Below, piece by piece: positions 8,180-18,777 of a stretch of DNA of 64,000 nucleotides (the first letter of the stretch is position 1; each line of letters opens with the position of its first letter). A program made the position numbers and the translations under genes. The notes under the pieces were generated by a model. The model was not told the origin of the DNA. It ran no database searches and saw only the letters and a program-made list of their open reading frames with translations. Source of the DNA: Streptomyces sp. CG 926 (GTDB taxonomy: Bacteria; Actinomycetota; Actinomycetes; Streptomycetales; Streptomycetaceae); the NCBI RefSeq assembly GCF_003148825.1, contig NZ_QGGZ01000011.1, positions 1 through 64,000 of the forward strand. The letters are read 5' to 3'.

Positions 8180-9796
8180 ATGACATCCAACCTGACGCGC
8201 CGTCAACTATTGGGACTCGGCGCCCTCTCGACCGCCGCGGCGCTCGGCTTCACCCGGATCTCGGCGGCTTCCGCCGCGGCCGTGGAGCCCGCCGCCGCCT
8301 CGTACGCCCCCGCCATCGTCGTCGGCTCCGGCTACGGCTCCGCCGTCGCCGCCCTGCGGCTCGGGCAGGCGGGCGTACGGACCGTCGTGCTGGAGATGGG
8401 CCGGCTCTGGGACACCCCCGGGGCCGACGGCAAGGTCTTCCCGTCCACCTCCGCACCCGACCAGCGCTCGATGTGGTTCCGCAACCGCACCGAGGCCCCG
8501 CTCGCCCAGTTCCTCTGGCTCGACGTGGTCAACCGCGACATCAGCCCCTACCCCGGCGTCCTCGACCGCGTGAACTACGGCGACATGTCCGTGTACGTCG
8601 GCCGCGGGGTCGGCGGCGGATCGCTCGTCAACGGCGGTATGGCCCCCACGCCCCGTCGCTCGTACTTCACCGAGGTGCTGCCCCAGGTCGACGCCGACGA
8701 GATGTACGGCACCTACTACCCCCGCGCCCGCGCCATGCTCGGGGTGAACGACATCGACCCGGCCTGGTTCGAATCCACCGAGTGGTACCGCTTCGCCCGG
8801 ATCTCCCGCAAGCACGCCCAGAACACCGGACTGAAGACCGTCTTCGTCCCCAACGTCTACGACTTCGCGTACATGCAGCGCGAGGCGGCCGGTACCGCCA
8901 CCCGCTCGGCCCTGGCCGGCGAGGTCATCTACGGCAACAACCACGGCAAGAAGAGCGTCGACAAGACCTACCTCGCCGCCGCCGTCGGCACCGGCAACGT
9001 CACCATCGAGACCATGCAGCGCGTGGTCGGCGTACGGCCCGACCCGGCCGGGGGATACGTCCTGACGGTCCGGACCAGCGATGTCACCGGACGGGTCACC
9101 CAGGTCCGCGAACTCGGCTGCAAACAGCTCTTCCTCGGGGCCGGGAGCCTGGGGACCACCGAGATCCTGCTGCGGGCCCGCGAGACCGGGACCCTGCCCG
9201 CGCTGAGCGACAAGGTCGGGCTCGGCTGGGGCCACAACGGCAACGTCATGACCGCCCGCGCCAATCACCTGTGGGACACGGTCGGCTGCAACCAGGCCAC
9301 CATGCCCGCGATGGGCATCGACGACTGGGACAACGCCTCGAACCCGGTCTTCGCCGAGATCGCCCCGCTCCCCATGGGCATCGAGCACTGGATATCGATG
9401 TACCTGGCCATCACCAAGAACCGGGAGCGCGGGCACTTCACCTACGACGCGGCCACCGACTCGGCCCGGCTCAACTGGCGGCGGGACCAGAACACGCCCT
9501 CGGTCAACGCGGCGAAGAACCTCTTCGACCGCATCAACTGGCGGAACTTCACGATGTACCGGTACGACCTCTTCGGCGACAACAGGGCCTTCGCCGACAA
9601 CTTCACCTACCACCCGCTCGGCGGCTGCGTCCTCGGGGACGCCACCGACGTGTACGGGCGGGCCAAGGGCTACCAGGGGCTGTACGTGGTCGACAGCTCC
9701 CTGATCCCCGGATCGCTCGGCGTGAACCCCTTCGTGACCATCACCGCCCTCGCGGAGCGGAACATGGCCAGGATCCTCGCCGAGGACCCCCGCTAG
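8180..9796 (+). CDS. choA: Secreted class I cholesterol oxidase (GMC flavoenzyme)
   Basis: A 538-residue GMC oxidoreductase. The N-terminus has a twin-arginine signal (TRRQLLGLG, then Ala-rich cleavage region), followed by the FAD-binding VVGSGYGSAVAALRLGQAG. Blocks such as MSVYVGRGVGGGSLVNGGMA, WLDVVNRDISPYPG and YGNNHGKKS match Streptomyces ChoA, as do the catalytic Glu (VFAEIAPLP), His (FTYHPLGGCVLG) and Asn (GVNPFVTITALAERN). It oxidises and isomerises 3-beta-hydroxysterols outside the cell with non-covalent FAD. The ATG at 8180 is chosen because the upstream in-frame ATG at 8144 lies within the hairpin and would lengthen the signal peptide oddly; neither has a good Shine-Dalgarno. Confidence 0.92.
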   Translation: MTSNLTRRQLLGLGALSTAAALGFTRISAASAAAVEPAAASYAPAIVVGSGYGSAVAALRLGQAGVRTVVLEMGRLWDTPGADGKVFPSTSAPDQRSMWFRNRTEAPLAQFLWLDVVNRDISPYPGVLDRVNYGDMSVYVGRGVGGGSLVNGGMAPTPRRSYFTEVLPQVDADEMYGTYYPRARAMLGVNDIDPAWFESTEWYRFARISRKHAQNTGLKTVFVPNVYDFAYMQREAAGTATRSALAGEVIYGNNHGKKSVDKTYLAAAVGTGNVTIETMQRVVGVRPDPAGGYVLTVRTSDVTGRVTQVRELGCKQLFLGAGSLGTTEILLRARETGTLPALSDKVGLGWGHNGNVMTARANHLWDTVGCNQATMPAMGIDDWDNASNPVFAEIAPLPMGIEHWISMYLAITKNRERGHFTYDAATDSARLNWRRDQNTPSVNAAKNLFDRINWRNFTMYRYDLFGDNRAFADNFTYHPLGGCVLGDATDVYGRAKGYQGLYVVDSSLIPGSLGVNPFVTITALAERNMARILAEDPR

Positions 9797-9847
9797 GTCC
9801 CGACCGGCCGCGGACGAGCCGCGGACCAGCCATGGACCGACTGCGGA

Positions 9848-11644
<1,797 letters not shown>

Positions 11645-11888
11645 GACTGCTGCTCCTCTGGGCGCCATCGCCACCATGTGGACCGACCGGACGTTACCCA
11701 CCGGTAGTGGGTTCCCGATAGGGGGAACCGGCCAGATGTTCCGTGCGTCACATTCTGCACTTACCCTGCCTCACCACTTACGTGCAGACAGTAGTCGACC
11801 CCCTTTGCAACTCGGAAGTAACCGCAGGTCCGACCGCCCTTCCCGCCCCCTCTACCCGCCGTCACCAGGCAGCCCTAGGGTTGTCCGC

Positions 11889-12764
11889 ATGGCTGGCAGC
11901 ATGCGGGGACGGCAGTTCGGTACGGGCGGATCGAGCCGGGGACCAGGCCCTGGGCCGGGCCGCGACGCGGGTCGCGACGCGGGCCCCGGTCCGGGCCGCA
12001 CCCGGGTCCACGTCGTGAGCGACGTGCACGGCAATGCCGAGGACCTCGCCCGCGCGGGCGACGGGGCCGACGCCCTCATCTGCCTCGGCGACCTCGTGCT
12101 CTTCCTCGACTACGCCGACCACTCGCGCGGGATCTTCCCCGACCTGTTCGGCGTCGAGAACGCCGACCACATCGTCGAGCTGCGCACCGCGCGCCGCTTC
12201 GAGGAGGCCCAGGCCTTCGGCCGGCAGCTCTGGGCCGGCCTGGACCGGGACACCCTCATCGAGGGCGCCGTCCGCCGTCAGTACGCACAGATGTTCGCCG
12301 CCTTCCCCACTCCCACGTACGCCACCTACGGCAACGTCGACGTCCCGGGCCTGTGGCCCGAGTACGCCGACCGCGACGGCATCACCGTGCTCGACGGCCA
12401 GCGGGTCGAGATCGGCGGCCGCGTCTTCGGCTTCGTCGGCGGCGGACTGCCCTCCCCGATGCGCACCCCCTACGAGGTGGACGAGGAGGAGTACGCCGCC
12501 AAGGTCGAGGCCCTCGGCGAGGTGGACGTGCTCTGCTCGCACATCCCGCCCGAGGTGCCCGAGCTCTGCTACGACACGGTCGCCCGCCGCTTCGAACGCG
12601 GCAGCGAGGCCCTGCTCGCCGCGATCCGCCGCACCCGCCCCCGCTACGCCCTCTTCGGACACGTCCACCAGCCGCTCGCCCGGCGGATGCGCATCGGGAA
12701 CACCGAGTGCGTGAACGTGGGCCACTTCGCGTCCACCGGCCGGCCCTGGGTCCTCGAATGGTGA
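11889..12764 (+). CDS. Metallophosphoesterase
   Basis: A 291-residue calcineurin-like phosphoesterase. After a low-complexity Gly/Pro/Arg stretch of about 36 residues, the metal-binding motifs appear in order: SDVHGN, GDLV, GNVD, SHIPPE and FGHVHQP. These bind a di-metal centre and hydrolyse phosphomono- or diesters; the substrate is unknown. The start is uncertain: the ATG at 11889 is upstream of the repetitive stretch, and an internal GTG close to the first motif is also conceivable. It is divergent from the acyl-CoA ligase gene, with 244 bp between the two starts. Confidence 0.85.
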   Translation: MAGSMRGRQFGTGGSSRGPGPGPGRDAGRDAGPGPGRTRVHVVSDVHGNAEDLARAGDGADALICLGDLVLFLDYADHSRGIFPDLFGVENADHIVELRTARRFEEAQAFGRQLWAGLDRDTLIEGAVRRQYAQMFAAFPTPTYATYGNVDVPGLWPEYADRDGITVLDGQRVEIGGRVFGFVGGGLPSPMRTPYEVDEEEYAAKVEALGEVDVLCSHIPPEVPELCYDTVARRFERGSEALLAAIRRTRPRYALFGHVHQPLARRMRIGNTECVNVGHFASTGRPWVLEW

Positions 12765-12938
12765 AGATCGAGCCGCTTTCCGGCGGCCTCCCACGGGGTG
12801 CGGGAGCCGGGCGGGAGGCACTGGAGTGGCGACGTCCACACGCGCGGTAGCCTTCACGCGGCGGCCCCAGGCCGCACACATCCTCGAACCACCCCAGCTG
12901 CCGCTGGGAGGTAACCCCAGCCCGGAGGAGCCACCGCG

Positions 12939-13379
12939 ATGGCGGAACACACCAGCTCAAGCATCACGATCGAGGCTGCGCCCACCGACGTGATGGCCGT
13001 GATCGCCGACTTCGCCCGTTACCCCGAGTGGACCGGCGAGGTGAAGGAGGCCGAGGTACTGGCCACCGACGCCGAAGGGCGCGCCCAGAAGGTCCGTCTC
13101 CTGCTCGACGCGGGCGCCATCAAGGACGACCACACCCTCGCCTACACCTGGAAGGGCACCGACGAGGTCAGCTGGACCCTGGACAAGTCCCAGATGCTGC
13201 GCCAGCTGGACGGCTCCTACCGACTGGCCGCCGTCGACGGCGGCAAGCGCACCGAGGTCACCTACCAGCTGACCGTCGACGTCAAGATCCCCATGCTCGG
13301 CATGATCAAGCGCAAGGCCGAGAAGGTCATCATCGACCGCGCGCTCGCGGGCCTGAAGAAGCGCGTCGAAACCGTCTGA
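12939..13379 (+). CDS. SRPBCC (START-like) family protein
   Basis: A 146-residue member of the polyketide cyclase/START-like superfamily. It opens with SSITIEAAPTDVMAVIADF and has YPEWTGEVKEAEV, the usual conserved segment, and a long C-terminal helix (IIDRALAGLKKRVE). These proteins have a hydrophobic cavity that binds lipids or small molecules; the ligand is unknown. A GGAGG tract precedes the ATG by about 9 nt. The same small protein is next to the ArsA-like ATPase in mycobacteria (Rv2185c/Rv2184c), so the pair probably works together. Confidence 0.85.
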   Translation: MAEHTSSSITIEAAPTDVMAVIADFARYPEWTGEVKEAEVLATDAEGRAQKVRLLLDAGAIKDDHTLAYTWKGTDEVSWTLDKSQMLRQLDGSYRLAAVDGGKRTEVTYQLTVDVKIPMLGMIKRKAEKVIIDRALAGLKKRVETV

Positions 13380-13383
13380 TCCC

Positions 13384-13404
13384 GCTCCCTGCTCCCTGCT
13401 CCCT
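13384..13404. repeat. Short tandem repeat, 3 x GCTCCCT
   Basis: Three exact copies of the heptamer GCTCCCT lie just after the SRPBCC stop codon, followed by two CTTCCCG units. The run is outside coding sequence, is of low complexity, and could be prone to replication slippage. Confidence 0.7.
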
Positions 13405-13531
13405 GCATTTCGCCTTCCGCTTCCCGCTTCCCGCGCACCGGACGGGCCGAGGAACGCGCCGCGCGCCCCATCGGGCCCACCGCCCGCAGGCGCGCGGCCC
13501 ACGGACCACCACCGACCCGGAGCACCTGCAC

Positions 13532-14689
13532 ATGCACACCTTGCTGATCACCGGCCCCGGCGGGGCCGGGCGGACCACCGTGGCGGCGGCCACCGCCCTC
13601 GCCGCGGCCCGCCACGGGCAGCGGGTGCTGCTGCTCTCCGGCGACATCGGGGACCCGCTCACCGCCCTGGTCGGCGACCCGGCCGCCCCCGGGCTGCGGG
13701 TGGCCCGAGTCGACTCCGGTGAGGAGTTCCGCGAGGAACTCGTCGCCCTCCAGCAGCGCGGATCCGCCCTGCTCGGCATGGTCGGAGCCCGGCCGCTGGG
13801 CGCCGAGGAGATCACCGAACTCCCCGGCGCCGAGCAGTTCGCCCTGCTCCGCGCCCTGCGACGGGCCGCCGCCACGCCCGACACCGACCTCGTCGTCGTC
13901 GACATGCCACCACTCCACCAGAGCGTGGCCACCCTCGCCCTCCCCGCCCAGCTGCGCCGCTACCTCGCCCGGCTGCTGCCCGCCGAACGGCAGGCCGCCC
14001 GCGCCCTGCGACCCGTACTGGCCCAGCTGGCCGGCGTACCCATGCCCGCGCAGTGGCTGTACGAGACCGCCGCCCGCTGGGACGAGGAGCTGGCCGCCGT
14101 CCAGGCCGTCGTCGAGGCCGACACCACCGAGCTGCGGTTGGTCGCCGAGCCCGGCCCGGCCGCCGCCGACGCGCTGCGCCTCGGCAGGCTCGGACTCGCC
14201 CTCCAGCAACTGCCCGTCTCCGCCGTCGTCGCCAACCGCATGCTTCCCCAGGACTCCACCGACACCTGGCTCGCCGGGCTCGCCGCCCAGCAGGAGAAGT
14301 ACGCCGCCGAGTGGGCCGCCGAACTCCCCGTGGTGCCCCTCGCCCACCTAGGCCGGGACCCGCGCGGCCCGCAGGACCTGGAGCGGCTCGCCGCCGTCGA
14401 CGCGCTCGTTCCGCAGGCGCCCGCACCCCGCCGGGCCTGGGCCGTCGAAGACCGGCTCGCCGAGGACGGAGTGCTCGTCTGGGTGGTACCGCTGCCCGGC
14501 GCGCACAAGCGCGACCTCGACCTCGTCCGCCGCGGCGACGAACTGCTGCTCACCGCTGGCCCCCACCGCAGGATCGTTCCGCTCCCCGGGGCGCTGCGCC
14601 GCTGCACCGTCTCCGGCGCCGCCCTCGCCGAGGGGGAGCTCCGTGTCCGCTTCACCCCCGACCCGGGGCTGTGGCCCCGCGCGCAATGA
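13532..14689 (+). CDS. ArsA/MinD-like P-loop ATPase with Arg in Walker A
   Basis: A 385-residue SIMIBI-class ATPase. The N-terminus TLLITGPGGAGRTTVAAATA is a deviant P-loop in which the lysine of GxxGxGK(T) is arginine, while switch II reads VVVDMPPLHQS. The C-terminal region (from about 300) is a beta-rich domain seen in ArsA-like proteins of actinobacteria. ArsA proteins drive metal export and Get3 proteins target membrane proteins, but no arsenite pump or cysteine ligands are present here, so the cargo is unknown. The ATG at 13532 begins directly at the P-loop strand. It follows the SRPBCC gene by 152 nt. Confidence 0.8.
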   Translation: MHTLLITGPGGAGRTTVAAATALAAARHGQRVLLLSGDIGDPLTALVGDPAAPGLRVARVDSGEEFREELVALQQRGSALLGMVGARPLGAEEITELPGAEQFALLRALRRAAATPDTDLVVVDMPPLHQSVATLALPAQLRRYLARLLPAERQAARALRPVLAQLAGVPMPAQWLYETAARWDEELAAVQAVVEADTTELRLVAEPGPAAADALRLGRLGLALQQLPVSAVVANRMLPQDSTDTWLAGLAAQQEKYAAEWAAELPVVPLAHLGRDPRGPQDLERLAAVDALVPQAPAPRRAWAVEDRLAEDGVLVWVVPLPGAHKRDLDLVRRGDELLLTAGPHRRIVPLPGALRRCTVSGAALAEGELRVRFTPDPGLWPRAQ

Positions 14690-14767
14690 ACCGTGTACCC
14701 CCGTTCGGGTACCGTCGAAGGTAGTCCGTACCGCACGCCCAGCAGCATCCGCAGGAGAGAGTCCGCC

Positions 14768-15232
14768 ATGAGCGAGGCCACCGACCGTCCCGCCGACGAC
14801 GACGCCTGGGCCGGCGCCTGTGCCGAGGATCTCGCCGCCGAGCAGGCCCGCCGCCGCGCACAGGAACAGGCGGAGGCCGGTGGCACCGGCACCGCCGCCG
14901 AAGAGCTCTTCAAGCTCTTCGAAGCCGTCGCCGACAAGGTGTCCGGGCTGAACAACCCGCTGTTCGGCGGGGCCGCACAAGGGGCGGTGCGCCAGATCGT
15001 CGACCAGGCCAAGACCGCCGCCAAGCCCGTCATCGAGCGCAATCCGGAAGTCTTCGACCACCTCGCGGCCGCCGGTTCCGAACTGCTCGCCGCCTACCGC
15101 TCCGCCGTCGAGGGCCACGAGCGCCGCTGGACGCGGGGCGAGCCCCCGGCCCCGCGGCAGGCAGCCCACGACCGCGACCCGCGGGACGAAGGCCCCGACG
15201 ACGGCCCCACCGAGCGGATCGATCTCGACTGA
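14768..15232 (+). CDS. Acidic conserved actinobacterial protein (DUF5304-like)
   Basis: A 154-residue hydrophilic protein with an acidic N-terminus, a helical middle (about residues 38-80, ELFKLFEAVADKVSG) and a charged, disordered C-terminal tail rich in Asp, Arg and Pro. No catalytic motif is visible. It resembles a protein family found at this place in streptomycetes; the DUF assignment is from memory and uncertain. A strong CAGGAGAGAG Shine-Dalgarno precedes the ATG. It lies between the ArsA-like ATPase and glucokinase genes on the same strand. Confidence 0.75.
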   Translation: MSEATDRPADDDAWAGACAEDLAAEQARRRAQEQAEAGGTGTAAEELFKLFEAVADKVSGLNNPLFGGAAQGAVRQIVDQAKTAAKPVIERNPEVFDHLAAAGSELLAAYRSAVEGHERRWTRGEPPAPRQAAHDRDPRDEGPDDGPTERIDLD

Positions 15233-15293
15233 TCCTCCGGAAGCCTCGGGTACGGTTGGCCGTGGCGGGGTTTGACCGGAAACCGAGGGACTA

Positions 15294-16235
15294 ATGGGAC
15301 TCACCATCGGCGTCGACATCGGCGGCACGAAGATCGCGGCCGGCGTGGTCGACGAAGAGGGCACGATCCTTGAGACGTACAAGGTGCCCACCCCGCCGAC
15401 CGCGGACGGAGTGACGGAGGCGATCTGCGCCGCCGTTTCCGAGGTCAGCAGCAACCACACCATCGAGGCCGTCGGCATCGGCGCCGCCGGATACGTGGAC
15501 GACAAGCGCGCGACCGTACTCTTCGCGCCCAACATCAACTGGCGGCACGAGCCGCTGAAGGACAAGGTCGAGCAGCGCATCGGCCTGCCCGTCGTCGTCG
15601 AGAACGACGCGAACTGCGCGGCCTGGGGCGAGTACCGCTTCGGCGCCGGCCAAGGCCACGACGACGTCATCTGCATCACCCTCGGCACCGGCCTGGGCGG
15701 CGGCATCATCATCGGCAACAAGCTGAGGCGCGGACGCTTCGGCGTCGCCGCCGAGTTCGGGCACATCCGGGTCGTCCCGGACGGCCTGCTGTGCGGCTGC
15801 GGCAGCCAGGGCTGCTGGGAGCAGTACGCCTCCGGGCGCGCGCTCGTCCGGTACGCGAAGCAGCGCGCCAACGCCACCCCCGAGAACGCGGCGATCCTGC
15901 TCGCGCTCGGCGACGGCACTGCCGAAGGCATCGAGGGCAAGCACATCAGCGAGGCCGCCCGGCAGGGTGACCTGGTGGCCATAGACGCCTTCCGCGAGCT
16001 GGCCCGCTGGGCCGGCGCCGGACTGGCCGACCTGGCGTCGCTGTTCGACCCGTCCGCCTTCATCGTCGGCGGCGGCGTCTCGGACGAGGGCGACCTGGTG
16101 CTCGACCCGATCCGCAAGTCCTTCAAGCGCTGGCTGGTCGGCGGAGCCTGGCGCCCGCACGCCCAGGTCCTCGCCGCGCAGCTGGGCGGCAAGGCCGGGC
16201 TCGTCGGCGCGGCCGACCTGGCCCGCCAGGGCTGA
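15294..16235 (+). CDS. glkA: ROK-family glucokinase
   Basis: A 313-residue ROK kinase. The ATP-binding IGVDIGGTKIAAG is at the N-terminus, the catalytic Asp is in VVENDANCAAWGEY, GTGLGGGIIIG follows, and the ROK zinc site is complete: EFGHIR with CGCGSQGCWEQYASG. It phosphorylates glucose to glucose-6-phosphate with ATP. In S. coelicolor, GlkA is the main glucose kinase and is also needed for carbon catabolite repression. The ATG at 15294 lies 4 nt after GAGGGA. The neighbouring genes on the same strand give no further clue. Confidence 0.95.
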   Translation: MGLTIGVDIGGTKIAAGVVDEEGTILETYKVPTPPTADGVTEAICAAVSEVSSNHTIEAVGIGAAGYVDDKRATVLFAPNINWRHEPLKDKVEQRIGLPVVVENDANCAAWGEYRFGAGQGHDDVICITLGTGLGGGIIIGNKLRRGRFGVAAEFGHIRVVPDGLLCGCGSQGCWEQYASGRALVRYAKQRANATPENAAILLALGDGTAEGIEGKHISEAARQGDLVAIDAFRELARWAGAGLADLASLFDPSAFIVGGGVSDEGDLVLDPIRKSFKRWLVGGAWRPHAQVLAAQLGGKAGLVGAADLARQG

Positions 16236-16313
16236 TCGTTTCCCCTTCTTTCCAGGTATACCGCCCGTCGCGCCCCTTGGGGGAGCGGCGGGCGGCTGCG
16301 TATCTTGCGGGGC

Positions 16314-17063
16314 ATGGACCAGCTGCCGAAGTCCCGTACGGAGCCCGACGGTTCTGCCGTGATCCGGGTGCTCAGCTACAACATCCGCTCCCTGCGCGAC
16401 GACGAGGAGGCGCTGGCCCGGGTCATCCGGGCGTGCGAGCCCGACCTCGTCCTCGTCCAGGAGGCCCCCCGGTTCTTCCGGTGGCGCAAACACGCGGCCC
16501 GGCTGGCCGCCAAGTGCGACCTGGTGGTGCTGGGCGGGGGAGCGACGGCGGCCGGGCCGCTGCTGCTGTGCTCGCTGCGGGTCTTCGTGGAGCGCACGCA
16601 GGACGTGCTGCTGCCGCGCACCCCCGGCCTGCACCGCAGGGGCTTCGCCACGGCGGTGATCCGGATCGGGGGCGTGCGGCTGGGACTGGCCTCCCTGCAC
16701 CTGTCGCTGCAGGCGGCGGAGCGCCTGGCCCACGCGGAGCTGCTGCTGGAGCGGCTGGCCGGCATGGACGTGCCGTACGCGATCGCCGCGGGCGACCTGA
16801 ACGAGGGCCCGGAGGGGCCGGCGTACGGGCGGCTGGCCACCGAGCTCCAGGACTGCCGGGAGGTGGCCCCATGGGGCGGCGGACCGACCTTCCCGGCGGT
16901 GGCGCCGGACCGCCGGATCGACGCCGTGTTCGCCACGAAGGGGGTGGAGGTGCTGGCCTGCGGTGTCCCCGAGGGGCTGCCGGGCCTGTCCACCGAGGAC
17001 CTGCGGTCGGCGACGGACCACCTGCCGGTGCTGGCGGCCCTGCGGCTCGCGGCCGCGCCGTAG
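16314..17063 (+). CDS. Endonuclease/exonuclease/phosphatase-fold protein
   Basis: A 249-residue protein of the EEP superfamily. Key residues are in LSYNIRSLRDD (Asn), LVQEAPRFFR (Glu), AAGDLNEGP (Asp-x-Asn) and SATDHLPVLAAL (Asp-His), the full metal-dependent catalytic set. Substrates in this fold range from DNA to phospholipids and inositol phosphates, and no signal peptide is present, so the target is not predictable. The ATG at 16314 is used; a TTG three codons upstream is the alternative. It is followed by the repeat cluster at 17102-17242. Confidence 0.85.
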   Translation: MDQLPKSRTEPDGSAVIRVLSYNIRSLRDDEEALARVIRACEPDLVLVQEAPRFFRWRKHAARLAAKCDLVVLGGGATAAGPLLLCSLRVFVERTQDVLLPRTPGLHRRGFATAVIRIGGVRLGLASLHLSLQAAERLAHAELLLERLAGMDVPYAIAAGDLNEGPEGPAYGRLATELQDCREVAPWGGGPTFPAVAPDRRIDAVFATKGVEVLACGVPEGLPGLSTEDLRSATDHLPVLAALRLAAAP

Positions 17064-17101
17064 CGCGGCGGCGGTCCGGGGCGCGGGTGCGGCGCGGTTT
17101 T

Positions 17102-17242
17102 CCGGGGGCGCCGCCCCCGGACCCCCGCGCCTCGAACGCCGGCGAGGCTGAAAGAGCGCCTCGAACGCCGGCGGGCCCGAAAAGAGCAGAGCGACCGGCG
17201 TCAGCCGAAATCAGCCCCGCCGGCGATTGAGGCGCGGGGCCC
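17102..17242. repeat. Cluster of three dispersed GCCGGCG palindromes
   Basis: Two reverse-oriented copies (CCGCGCCTCGAACGCCGGCG, and a short CGCCTCGAACGCCGGCG) and one forward copy (CGCCGGCGATTGAGGCGCGG) sit between two convergent genes. The arrangement can fold into a long stem and probably serves as a bidirectional transcription end. Confidence 0.7.
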
Positions 17243-17256
17243 CGCGAAGGGGTGGT

Positions 17257-17850
17257 TCACACGACCGCGCCGCGGCCCGGGTCGTCGTCGTCCTCGTCGT
17301 CGTGCTGCATGCGTGCGATCAGCGTCGCGAAGCCGCCCAGGAAGCCGCCGATGCCCAGCGTCGTCAGCCACCAGGTCATCTCCCACTGCAGGAGCACCGC
17401 GAGCAGCAGCAGCACCGGGCCGCCGACGACCGCCAGCCACGCGAACTTCGACGTCGTGTCCGCCGGCGGGAGCTCAGGCTCCGGGGGGACGAAGTGGCCC
17501 TCCTCCGCCGGACTCAAGTCATCGTCCTTCGGCTCCGCCGGCGAGTGGTCCCGGGGGCCCGCCATGCCCACGCCCGGGGCGAAGACCACGGAGCTGCCCA
17601 GCGCCACCGCGGGCCCCGGGTCCGCGTCCGGCTTCGGGTCGGCCTCGGGGTCGCCCTTCGGGTCCGGTCCGGACTCCGGCGGCAGCGGCTTGACGTCCTC
17701 CTCCGGCAGGAGAAGGTTCTCGATGGGTCTGAACGGCCGAGCCCCCGGCGGGTCCGGCGGTTCCTGCCCGTACCCGGCGACGATCGCCGCCCACGCCGCT
17801 TCCTCGTCCAGCGGCGGAACCCCGCCCGACTGCTCCTCGTGCTCAGCCAC
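17257..17850 (-). CDS. Membrane protein with acidic proline-rich N-terminus
   Basis: A 197-residue protein. Residues 1-130 are hydrophilic and rich in Asp, Glu and Pro (a run of alternating Asp-Pro-Glu/Lys units near residue 60); the C-terminal part has two membrane helices, FAWLAVVGGPVLLLLAVLLQ and WLTTLGIGGFLGGFATLIA, and then a very acidic tail. The GTG at 17850 is chosen because it overlaps the end of the upstream esterase gene by 8 nt; the open frame upstream of it only mirrors that gene. Function unknown; it is probably coupled to the esterase gene. Confidence 0.75.
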   Translation of the reverse strand: MAEHEEQSGGVPPLDEEAAWAAIVAGYGQEPPDPPGARPFRPIENLLLPEEDVKPLPPESGPDPKGDPEADPKPDADPGPAVALGSSVVFAPGVGMAGPRDHSPAEPKDDDLSPAEEGHFVPPEPELPPADTTSKFAWLAVVGGPVLLLLAVLLQWEMTWWLTTLGIGGFLGGFATLIARMQHDDEDDDDPGRGAVV

Positions 17851-18640
17851 CGGCCTCCGCCCCCTCCCTGCCCACGCTCTCCGCCAGTCGGCCGATGAAC
17901 GCATAGCTGTCCGCGAAGATCCGCTCCGCGTCATGGTCCAACGTCGCCACGTGGTAACTCTGTTCCAGCAGGGTCTCGGTGACATCCGTGGAGGACACCC
18001 GGGCCAGTACCCGCGCGGAGTCCACGGGCGGTACGACATGGTCCTGCGGGCTGTGCAGCAGCAGCAACGGCTGCGTCACCTGCGGCAGCTCGGCGTCCAC
18101 GAGCCGCAGGAACTTCTTCAGCGAGTGCGCGGCATGGGTCGGGACCCGGTCGTACCCGACCTCCTCCGAGCCCGGCTTCGCGATGTCACTGGCGATGCCC
18201 GGCGTCGACCGGATCAGGTGCTTGGTCACCGGCAGGGTCACGGCCAGCGGGTCGTGCACCTTGTTGGCCGGGTTGACGAGCACCAGGCCGCTGATCGCGT
18301 CCCCGTGCTTGGCCGCCAGCCGCAGGGACAGCGCCCCGCCCATCGACAGCCCGAAGACGAACACCTGCTCGCACCGGTCCAGCAGTTCCCGCAGCGCGCG
18401 ATCCACCTCGGCGTACCAGTCCTGCCAGCCCGTGAGCTGCATGTCCTGCCAACGCGTCCCGTGCCCGGGGAGCAACGGCAGCGACACCGTGAGGCCCCGC
18501 CCGGCGAGGTACTCGGCCCAGGGGCGCAGAGACTGCGGGGAGCCGGTGAAGCCGTGGCAGAGGAGGACGCCGACCTCTCCGCCCTCGTGGCGGAACGGCT
18601 CGGCTCCAGGGAGGACGGGCACCAGGGTCTCCTTGATCAC
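17843..18640 (-). CDS. Alpha/beta hydrolase (carboxylesterase/monoacylglycerol lipase-like)
   Basis: A 265-residue alpha/beta hydrolase. It has the oxyanion region LLCHGFTGSPQSLRPWAEYL, nucleophile elbow FGLSMGGALS (Ser near residue 95), the acid in LLLHSPQDHVVPP and the histidine in SYHVATLDHD. This is the layout of the Est30 / monoglyceride lipase group, which hydrolyses short- to medium-chain esters. Start is GTG at 18640. It is divergent from the PlsC gene, with 137 bp between the starts, and is followed by a membrane protein gene whose start it overlaps. A role in lipid turnover beside PlsC is inference. Confidence 0.88.
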   Translation of the reverse strand: MIKETLVPVLPGAEPFRHEGGEVGVLLCHGFTGSPQSLRPWAEYLAGRGLTVSLPLLPGHGTRWQDMQLTGWQDWYAEVDRALRELLDRCEQVFVFGLSMGGALSLRLAAKHGDAISGLVLVNPANKVHDPLAVTLPVTKHLIRSTPGIASDIAKPGSEEVGYDRVPTHAAHSLKKFLRLVDAELPQVTQPLLLLHSPQDHVVPPVDSARVLARVSSTDVTETLLEQSYHVATLDHDAERIFADSYAFIGRLAESVGREGAEAGG

Positions 18641-18777
18641 GATGTACGTCGGATGGGTGCGTTGCTCTGTGTGACTTCACCGTACGCGACGGGGGTGGCA
18701 CCGGCCAGGGTCGTCGGGCCCCTGCCGGTGTAGGCACGGGATATGGTCTGTTCGACAGACACAGGAAGGCTTTCGAG

